Position numbers and translations under genes: made by a program. The notes below the pieces were generated by a model. It saw only the letters and a list, made by a program, of their open reading frames with translations. It had not been told where the DNA came from and ran no database searches. This document shows, piece after piece, positions 54,261-61,868 of a stretch of 64,000 bases of DNA (its first letter is position 1; each line of letters starts with the position of its first letter). Origin of the DNA: Planctomycetota bacterium. Its GTDB lineage: Bacteria; Planctomycetota; Phycisphaerae; WQYP01. Location of the stretch: the NCBI GenBank assembly GCA_021790385.1, contig JAJYDW010000010.1:1-64000 (forward strand), in the 5' to 3' direction.

Positions 54261-57200
54261 ATGATGTTATACTCTTCCCAAAAAGAACACGCGCAAAGCT
54301 CCGTCATTTGGGCGTTGGTCATGGCGGTGATGGCATTGTTGATGGTTGGCGGTTCCGTGCGGGCGGCGGATTTATCACACGGTCTGATGTATGCGATGCC
54401 GGCTCCGCACGGGGTCGGGCCGAAAATAAACGGTAGCCTGAAGGGTTGGAACATGGCCGGGGCGGATGAGGTATTTCTTGCGGCACCCACGGCCAAGAAA
54501 CTCCACGCTCTGGCAGCACTCGAGTATACCCAAAAGGCTCTTTATTATGGCGTGCGCGTCTCCCTGCCGCATCGTAAACTTATCAACCCTCACAATAGCT
54601 TGGAGGCCTTCTGGTGGGGGGATCAAATTGAACTGCGGGTGGTATCGGATCCCAAAGTGGCCTATCCGCTTAACGCTAATGCCCCCAATGTGAAACGCAG
54701 CAAACGTGTGGCCAACATGGCCTTTTGGAAGGATAGCCAGAACGGCAAATGCTACTTGGATATCTTGTATGGGCCGGCGCGGGCAGGTCTGGGGCACGTC
54801 GTGAATCCTCCGGGAACCGCTATCGCCATTGTCGAGCATGGCCGACACAGTTACACCATGACGGCGCGAATTCCCTGGAGTGTGTTGAACGCGCCGGGCG
54901 GAGTAAATCCATTTAAGCCGGGGCAGAGGATGATAGCGACCTTGGCCATTCACTGGCGTAGCGCTCCGAATGCGGCTCCCGGACTGTATCGGCGAAATCC
55001 CGGTGATTTTTCGTTTTTGGATTTGGGTGCCTGGGGCCAAGTGGAATTTGCCAAAAAGGGGCAGTTGGTACCGCCGCGCACCACTTTGGCACAATATCTG
55101 GCCGGCCTGCGTCACAAATCGTTGGGAGTGCCGATTACCGTCAATGTGCCGCGCAAAGAAAAGGTGTCGATTAATATATTTTCGCCACACGGGCGGGTGA
55201 TCAGGGAATTGATGTGCGGGCAGTTGCAGCAGGCCGGGCCACTGACGGTGCATTGGGATGGCCGCGATGGCTGGGGTGCGCCGGTACCGCTGGGCACCTA
55301 CAAATGGGGAGCCTATTTTTCGCCCGGGATAACGGTGAAATACGTGGGTAGTGCCGGGATCAGCGGCACGCCGCCGTATCCCACGGCCAATGGCATAGGG
55401 GGTTGGGGCGGGGACCATGGCCCGGCGATCGATGTGGCTGCGGATCAAACCGGCATGTATTTTATGTGGGATTGCGCGGAGGCGGGCCGGGCCTTGATTA
55501 AGGTGAATTACCAGGGCCAGACGCTATGGCGGATGACGCCGTTTGTGGGGGGCGGGTTTGGGCCGCAATATGCCCTGGCCACCAATGGTCGGGACGTGTT
55601 TGGCGTGTTTAGCGGGTCAGATCCGGCATTATTCCGGGTGCGGGCGGCCACGGGAGCGTTTTTACACTGGCCGGATGATAAGAGCCTGGCCGCGATCAGC
55701 CATACCCAGATGGTGGCGGTGCCGATAGCTTCTTCACCCTTGGGCATTCAGCCGGAATGCAGTGGCTTGGCCGCCAGCCGGACAGAAGTTTTTTGCCCGG
55801 TGTATTCGAAAAATCAGATACGGGTTTTAAACTCGCACACCGGCAGCCTGATGCGCACGCTCAACTGTCCCGGTCCGCGCGGGGTCTGCCTCGATGGACA
55901 CGGAAATTTGTTCGCCGTTTCCTATGTACCGGGTCAGCCGGGTAAGGTGCTGGAATTTAAACAGGCAACGGGTGAGCCGCGGACAGTAGTGGCGGATGAT
56001 CTGGCCATGCCGTGGCATGTGGCGGTGGATGCAATGGGACACATTCACGTAACCGATGAGGGTGCCAGCCAGCAGGTGAAAGTGTTTTCCGCTGCGGGCC
56101 ATTTGATTCAGACCTTGGGAAAGCGCGGCGGGCGGCCATGGGCGGGCAAGTATGTAGCCGGCAATTACCTCTTGCCGGCAGGCATTGCCGCCAATCCGCG
56201 GGGTGGCATTATCACAGCGCAGACCGCGCTGCCGAAAGTGGTATCGCTCAACAGCGCCGCGACCGGGAAAGTGCTCCACCAATGGTTTGGCGGGCTGGGT
56301 TACAGCAGCGAGATCACACCGGGGGCGCGGCATCCACGCACCGTGTACGTGCAATATGAGCCGGGTGGATTTTCCCGTTGCCGCATCCTTGGTGGGGTAA
56401 AGCCGGGGATTCCCACGGCCTATTGGCTATTGCCAAACGCCGGATACCATTCCGTGGGCACCATGGGGGATCATACGGCGCAAACCTGGGTGGTGCTGGC
56501 CAAAAACGGCCAGCGCTATTTTGTCTGTGATGCCAACCCGCATGGCATTGCCTTGATTCGCGGCAATCAGATGCTGCCGTTGGCCCATTTTCTGGTGAAG
56601 GATGCGTACCAGCGGCATCGCGGCGCCCGGCGTAATGAATTGGAAATCTGGAGTGATGCCAATGGCGATCATCATATCCAACCGGGGGAAGTGCAGCGGA
56701 TATTTTCCATTGCCGGCAAACCCTTGCCGTCGCTGGGCGAATCCACTGGTTCGATGTATATGGCCAAAAATGGCGACATCTATCTGGTAACCAACGAAAA
56801 CAGCATTATCGAGATTCCCGCAGCCGGTTTTCGAGCCAACGGGTCGATCAAGTGGAACCTAAGCAAGGCCCGGTACGCGGTGCCGCACGTGCTGGCGCGG
56901 GCGGGCCGGAATCTTGGCAACAGCCCGAGGTATGGCATTCTGGGCATTCGCGTGGACAGCCACGGCAATATTTATACGTGTGTGAATGCTACAGTGCCGT
57001 ATTATACCCAGGCTCTCACCAAGGCGATGTCGGGTGGCATCGGCCATGACAATTGCTGCAATGCCGTCAAATTCATGAAGTTTTCCCCGGATGGGAAGCT
57101 GTTATGGATGGCCGGTCGAAAAGCTGCCGGTATTTATCATCCGGGCCAGTTGCATCATTTCTGGGTGATTGCCGGTCTGGTGGGCAACAAATATGTTGCC

Positions 57201-58202
57201 GGTGCCAGCGAATGGGGCCAGTTTTATTTCTATACCCACGATGGCTTTTATGTAGGCTCCTTGATGAATCAACCCGCCTTGGCACCACTGCCGGGGCCGT
57301 ACACCTTTGGCAGTGAAACCTTTTCCGGCGTGGTGAAATACTTCCCGCGGCTGAACCAGGTGTGGGCATACATGGGCGGCATGGCGTATCGGGTCGGAGG
57401 GTTTAACCATGGAGCCGTGCAGGGGCAGAGCCGAGAGTGGGGCACGGTGCGGCTGGCTAAAATTTACCCGGCCGTGCGCGATGGCGTGACCATTCACCGG
57501 AATATGACGCCCCTGGCGATGGCCCATACCCCGGGCCTGTGGACCAGGCCGCAGCTTTGGAAAACGGTGGCCTATCGGCAGTTACAACGCAACGGCCAAC
57601 CTTTGGCGCGGGTGCAGGTGAGCTATGGCCGGCGCTACGTCTATGCCCGCTTTCATGTCTTGCAGGGCGGAATTCCCACCAATGCCGCTGATGCTCCCAA
57701 GCTGCTTTTTGACGGTGGTGGTTCGGTAGGGCTGGACTTGGGGCCGGTGGGCCATGCCACAGCCCAGCCGGTGCGCGGCGATGTGCGCATCCTGGTGGCT
57801 CTGGTGCATAACAAGCCGGAAATGGTGGGCTGGAAGCCGATCAGTGAACATTTTAAGCATCCAGCGAGTTATTACACGCCCGCCGGCGGACATGTACACT
57901 TTGATTTTGTGGGAGTTGTGCCGGGCGGCAAGGCCACCATTAATGGCGCACCACGGGGGCAGCGGGGCTATGTGGCCGTGCTGGCGGTGCCGCGCAGCTT
58001 CCTGCATCTACCGCTAAAGTCCGGCGGCACAATCGCCGCGGATGTGGAAGTGAATGGCGGAGGCTATGCCAATCGCGGCTTGCAATTGTGGTTCCGCAAT
58101 TATCTTTTTTCACCGCAAAATGGCGTAACCACCATGGTCAACGACATGCCCACCGAAGCTCGCCTGAATCCGCAGTGGTGGGGTACGGCAGTGGTGCGAT
58201 AA
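54261..58202 (+). CDS. Giant secreted CBM9-like/FlgD-Ig/NHL-propeller protein 2
   Basis: Signal peptide at residues 14-36. A first family-9 carbohydrate-binding-like domain spans about 45-275 (GPKINGSLKGW, YYGVRVSLPHR, GDQIELRVV). The FlgD Ig module is at about 290-365 (GRVIRELMCG, DGRDGWGAPVPLGTYKWGAY), followed by the propeller (GPRGVCLDGHGNLFAVSY, PWHVAVDAMGHIHVTDEG). Near residue 797 lies DANGDHHIQPGE, again an EF-hand-like loop. The C-terminal 180 residues form a second beta-rich CBM9-like domain. TAGGAG precedes the ATG. Of the four, it is closest to the protein at 61869, sharing long stretches such as PLGIQPECSGLAA versus PLAIQPECSGLAA. Confidence 0.75.
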   Translation: MMLYSSQKEHAQSSVIWALVMAVMALLMVGGSVRAADLSHGLMYAMPAPHGVGPKINGSLKGWNMAGADEVFLAAPTAKKLHALAALEYTQKALYYGVRVSLPHRKLINPHNSLEAFWWGDQIELRVVSDPKVAYPLNANAPNVKRSKRVANMAFWKDSQNGKCYLDILYGPARAGLGHVVNPPGTAIAIVEHGRHSYTMTARIPWSVLNAPGGVNPFKPGQRMIATLAIHWRSAPNAAPGLYRRNPGDFSFLDLGAWGQVEFAKKGQLVPPRTTLAQYLAGLRHKSLGVPITVNVPRKEKVSINIFSPHGRVIRELMCGQLQQAGPLTVHWDGRDGWGAPVPLGTYKWGAYFSPGITVKYVGSAGISGTPPYPTANGIGGWGGDHGPAIDVAADQTGMYFMWDCAEAGRALIKVNYQGQTLWRMTPFVGGGFGPQYALATNGRDVFGVFSGSDPALFRVRAATGAFLHWPDDKSLAAISHTQMVAVPIASSPLGIQPECSGLAASRTEVFCPVYSKNQIRVLNSHTGSLMRTLNCPGPRGVCLDGHGNLFAVSYVPGQPGKVLEFKQATGEPRTVVADDLAMPWHVAVDAMGHIHVTDEGASQQVKVFSAAGHLIQTLGKRGGRPWAGKYVAGNYLLPAGIAANPRGGIITAQTALPKVVSLNSAATGKVLHQWFGGLGYSSEITPGARHPRTVYVQYEPGGFSRCRILGGVKPGIPTAYWLLPNAGYHSVGTMGDHTAQTWVVLAKNGQRYFVCDANPHGIALIRGNQMLPLAHFLVKDAYQRHRGARRNELEIWSDANGDHHIQPGEVQRIFSIAGKPLPSLGESTGSMYMAKNGDIYLVTNENSIIEIPAAGFRANGSIKWNLSKARYAVPHVLARAGRNLGNSPRYGILGIRVDSHGNIYTCVNATVPYYTQALTKAMSGGIGHDNCCNAVKFMKFSPDGKLLWMAGRKAAGIYHPGQLHHFWVIAGLVGNKYVAGASEWGQFYFYTHDGFYVGSLMNQPALAPLPGPYTFGSETFSGVVKYFPRLNQVWAYMGGMAYRVGGFNHGAVQGQSREWGTVRLAKIYPAVRDGVTIHRNMTPLAMAHTPGLWTRPQLWKTVAYRQLQRNGQPLARVQVSYGRRYVYARFHVLQGGIPTNAADAPKLLFDGGGSVGLDLGPVGHATAQPVRGDVRILVALVHNKPEMVGWKPISEHFKHPASYYTPAGGHVHFDFVGVVPGGKATINGAPRGQRGYVAVLAVPRSFLHLPLKSGGTIAADVEVNGGGYANRGLQLWFRNYLFSPQNGVTTMVNDMPTEARLNPQWWGTAVVR

Positions 58203-58261
58203 CGTCAGTGGCACGCCGTCGGCAATTGTTTGCGCGGTCATTACCTTTGGAGACCTATCAC

Positions 58262-61200
58262 ATGCACAGGAAAACACGGTTCACTTTGTGCTATTGCCGG
58301 CGGTGGGCGTGGCTGGCGGGATTTTCTGTGGCGGCATTCCTTTCATGCCGGTCCGTTGAAGCGGGGCCATCGGTAGCCCCCTCCCATCGGCCGGGTGTAA
58401 CGCTGCCGTTTCAGGTGCGCATACCCGGGCGGGGTTTTTTAAGTCTGGGTGTTTATAACAATCAGGATACACTTATTCGCTCGCTGGCGTGCGCCAAACC
58501 GGTACAGGCGGGATCGCTGCGTTTAGGCTGGGATGCCACCACAGATCTGGGCGTGCCGGTAGCACCAGGTCGGTATCACGTGCGCGGGGTGTTTTTCGCC
58601 CATCCGGTGCATGTCAAATACATCATGAAGGTGGGCGAAAGCGGCAATCCGCCGTACACCCTTAGCGATGGCCTGGGCGGTTGGGGTGGCTGCCTGGGTG
58701 GGCCGGAAGCGGTATGCAGCAATGGGAAACAGGTGGTGGGCATCTTTGGCTGCGTGGAAAACCCGCTCAACACCGGTGTGCAGCGGATGAATGCCGCGGG
58801 AAAAATTCTGGGCCGGTATTACACTTTTTTCCCGTGGGATGTGCGCCTGGCGGGAGCCTTGACCCACCGGCACTTTTACCTGGCGGATACGTGGTTTGCC
58901 GGGCGACGGCTGGTGATCGGCAAATATGATATTGACGCTTCCCGGGGCAAAATCCTGGCCAATATTCCGGTTGGCAATCACTTTTCCAAAGTCGGCTCGT
59001 GGCAAGGGAATTGGATATGCGATGTGGAAGGCCTGGCGGTAAATGCCGGCCGGATCTACGTGCCGGTGCTGTTGGATAACCGGCTGTTTGTGGTGGATGC
59101 ACACAGTGGCAAAATTCTCGATCGGGTATCAATTTCCTCGCCGCGCGGCGTGGCGGTCTACCATGGGCATATCTTTTTACTCAGCGGAACCAAGCTGGTG
59201 GAGCTTGGTGCAGATGGCGCGGTGAGGCGCACCGTAATCACCGCAGGCCTGGAAGATCCCATTGGTCTGGCGATTGACCTTACGGGTAATTTTTACATTA
59301 CCGATCGCAGCCGGCCGCAGTTGCATAAGGTTTTATTGATGCAGCCTCCGGCGGATTTTGATCTGCCCAATCGCGGTGGGGCGCAGCAGGTGAAGGTGTT
59401 TTCGCCACAGGGCCAATTGATTCGCACGATCGGCATCAAGGGCGGCCGGCCACGCAATGGTTTATATGATCCTGCGGGATTGCTGGATCCGCGCGGAATC
59501 TGCATTGGACCGGGCGGCAATGTGTGGGTGGCCTCACCGGCGGAAGACTACCAGCGCATCAGCGTCTGGAACGGTCAAAGTGGAGCTTTGGAAAAAGAAT
59601 TTTTTAATACGCGGATTTCCAGTGGACAGGGGAAATTATCGCCCAGCCGCAAGGACATGATTTTTCGCCATAATGACTACGCCGATTCGCCGGGCGTGAC
59701 TGCGTATAGAATTCATCTTAAAAAGGGGACGTGGTATCCGGTATGGCACGAGAGCATGGCCATTGGCCAAATGACTCAGCCCAAGGTGCTGATCGGCAAC
59801 AACCACATTTTCGGCAGGCTGGTCAAGCCGTTTCATGATCAGGTACCCTACTTGTCCTTTGCCGGAGGCATGGTTCATGCGGTGAATGGGAAGACCTATT
59901 TGTGCGGCGGCAGTTTTTCCATCTGGGTGTTGCCCGGGCACGGACGGTATCCGCATCTGGTATCGCTGGTTTACATGCACCGCGTGAGCAAGCTGCCGGA
60001 TGGCCGCTACAAGGCCCATTACCAGCAGGGGCCGGATGACTGGTTTACCTGGAGCGATGTGCATGATACCGGCAGGATGTCGCTGGATGGTGTGCGCTAC
60101 ACCGTCCATGCGCCCGGGATGGCGAAGATATCGCGGCCATTGTCCTGGCAGCTCCAGCCCGATCTAAGCATTCTCATGCTGTGTCCCGTGAATCAGGGTA
60201 TGTCGCATGGGCAATGGCGGCCTTTCAAATGGGTTATTAAAAAACTTGCCCCGCGCAAAATTCTGCCGGATGGCGTACCGATTTATGACTGGGCCGATGT
60301 TAAAACCATTGCCCGGCTGAAGGTGCCAAGTTACGTCAGCGGTCGAGGTGCCTGGAAAGGCGGGGCCTCCACCACCTTGTCTGAGTTAAACATGCGAGGC
60401 GGTGGTTATAACCTCTGGAGTCAGCCGCGGATGGCACCGGGTGTAAATTTAATGCTGCCCGGCATTGACGGCGACGGCTGGTGGGCCAGCCGGAACTGGC
60501 GCAATTCGCCCATGCGGTTTAATGATGCGGGCATACCCGCGTGGTTGAAGCTGGGCCGACGGGCTTCCGGCATGGCCAAACCGGGTGAAATGTATTACCC
60601 GTGGACCGTGGAAACCGACATCAATGGATTTTGTTTCGTCAATGACTGCATTTCTCAAACCTGGGTCTGGACGGACCATGGCCTGTACATCGGCCATTTG
60701 TACCATGATCCGCGCAAGCAGATTCGCGACGGCAACAGCGTATTTGTGGAATCCATCGGTGGATATACGTATAAAATTCACGGCAAAGTATACAATTTCA
60801 TGGGCGATCATGGGGTGTTTGTACACCAGGTGCTGCTGCCTAAGTTAACGCCCATCCATGGTGGCACAATCGTGGTTACCCCAACCATGGCGGCCGCGGC
60901 CAGGTCATGGGACCCGGACGGGCCGCCGCCCGGCAAGCGGCCGGTATACCTAGCTCGATCAATCTGGAATTTTGTGGCGCAGCGGCAGGCGGCCATGCCG
61001 GGTCATCGGCAGGGTAATTTTCATACGCGGCATATCACCATTGACGGTAAACTGACCACTGCGGAGTGGGGCGGTGTCAAGCCGATGATACTCAAACTTC
61101 ACGGCAAGGTGGTGGCGACGGTGAAAACCCTGTTCGGAGCGGAGAATCTATATCTGGCTTATCAGGTGAAGGATCCTTACGGATTCAAAAACGCCGGAAC

Positions 61201-61741
61201 CGAACTGCCGGACTGTCCGTTTACCAGCGGAAGTTACGTATCATTTGCTATCGGGCGCAATTGGAATCATCCCCAGCGGATGCATAACGATGCCGGTGAT
61301 GTGCGGGTGATCCTGGCCCGAATTACCGGTGGCCGAAAACCATTCAAGTACCAGATGGCTTTTTGGCCGGTTTACAATCGCAAGCCTGCCCATCCGCAGA
61401 CGATCACATCGCCGGCCGCCAGCCGACACTTTGACAACATCGCCCCATATCCCGGCCTTAAGTGGGCCTACCGGTTGATTCCCGGGGGATATACGGTGGA
61501 GGTCAAGGTTCCGCTTAGACCGCTAAAGATATATCATCCCGCCCAGCCGATTGGTTTTGATGTGGCGGTGGGCTTTGCCAACCGGGCCGGAACCGTACGG
61601 CAGGCCGCAGTATGCTGGGATGGGCAGACGGAGTCGATGGTGGTGGATCGTCCGAGTTCCGCGGCCTTGTTGCCGCAGACCTGGGGTACGCTGGTGTTTG
61701 AACGCAGTCCGGTGCTGGGGGCGACTATCGCGCGGCGATGA
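58262..61741 (+). CDS. Giant secreted FlgD-Ig/NHL-propeller/CBM9-like protein 3
   Basis: From the ATG at 58262 the protein has 1159 residues; the longer open frame to 58088 overlaps the previous gene and is rejected, and GGAG sits upstream of 58262. A signal peptide with an AFLSC site (residues 14-29) suggests a lipoprotein. The FlgD-like Ig module is at about 45-115 (FLSLGVYNNQDTLIRSL, then DATTDLGVPVAPGRYHV), followed by the NHL propeller (EDPIGLAIDLTGNFYITD, DPRGICIGPGGNVWVAS). A CBM9-like domain starts near 922 (ITIDGKLTTAEWGG, ENLYLAYQVKD). The EF-hand-like loop is degenerate here (DVHDTGRMSLDG). It starts 59 bp after protein 2. Confidence 0.75.
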   Translation: MHRKTRFTLCYCRRWAWLAGFSVAAFLSCRSVEAGPSVAPSHRPGVTLPFQVRIPGRGFLSLGVYNNQDTLIRSLACAKPVQAGSLRLGWDATTDLGVPVAPGRYHVRGVFFAHPVHVKYIMKVGESGNPPYTLSDGLGGWGGCLGGPEAVCSNGKQVVGIFGCVENPLNTGVQRMNAAGKILGRYYTFFPWDVRLAGALTHRHFYLADTWFAGRRLVIGKYDIDASRGKILANIPVGNHFSKVGSWQGNWICDVEGLAVNAGRIYVPVLLDNRLFVVDAHSGKILDRVSISSPRGVAVYHGHIFLLSGTKLVELGADGAVRRTVITAGLEDPIGLAIDLTGNFYITDRSRPQLHKVLLMQPPADFDLPNRGGAQQVKVFSPQGQLIRTIGIKGGRPRNGLYDPAGLLDPRGICIGPGGNVWVASPAEDYQRISVWNGQSGALEKEFFNTRISSGQGKLSPSRKDMIFRHNDYADSPGVTAYRIHLKKGTWYPVWHESMAIGQMTQPKVLIGNNHIFGRLVKPFHDQVPYLSFAGGMVHAVNGKTYLCGGSFSIWVLPGHGRYPHLVSLVYMHRVSKLPDGRYKAHYQQGPDDWFTWSDVHDTGRMSLDGVRYTVHAPGMAKISRPLSWQLQPDLSILMLCPVNQGMSHGQWRPFKWVIKKLAPRKILPDGVPIYDWADVKTIARLKVPSYVSGRGAWKGGASTTLSELNMRGGGYNLWSQPRMAPGVNLMLPGIDGDGWWASRNWRNSPMRFNDAGIPAWLKLGRRASGMAKPGEMYYPWTVETDINGFCFVNDCISQTWVWTDHGLYIGHLYHDPRKQIRDGNSVFVESIGGYTYKIHGKVYNFMGDHGVFVHQVLLPKLTPIHGGTIVVTPTMAAAARSWDPDGPPPGKRPVYLARSIWNFVAQRQAAMPGHRQGNFHTRHITIDGKLTTAEWGGVKPMILKLHGKVVATVKTLFGAENLYLAYQVKDPYGFKNAGTELPDCPFTSGSYVSFAIGRNWNHPQRMHNDAGDVRVILARITGGRKPFKYQMAFWPVYNRKPAHPQTITSPAASRHFDNIAPYPGLKWAYRLIPGGYTVEVKVPLRPLKIYHPAQPIGFDVAVGFANRAGTVRQAAVCWDGQTESMVVDRPSSAALLPQTWGTLVFERSPVLGATIARR

Positions 61742-61868
61742 GCAATCCCGACGGGCCGGCACCGAGAAAATAATGGGATGAAATGCCTTTGGTCCGGGTG
61801 CGAGTTGTGCGGTGCCGGGTTCTTTCGGCCGCACCATGTTTGGATTTTTAAAAATTGATAGCTATGAA

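Noticed and set aside
58088-58261. Longer start for giant protein 3 overlapping the end of protein 2
   Set aside because: The upstream part is an out-of-frame reading of protein 2; the ATG at 58262 has a ribosome binding site and a proper signal peptide.
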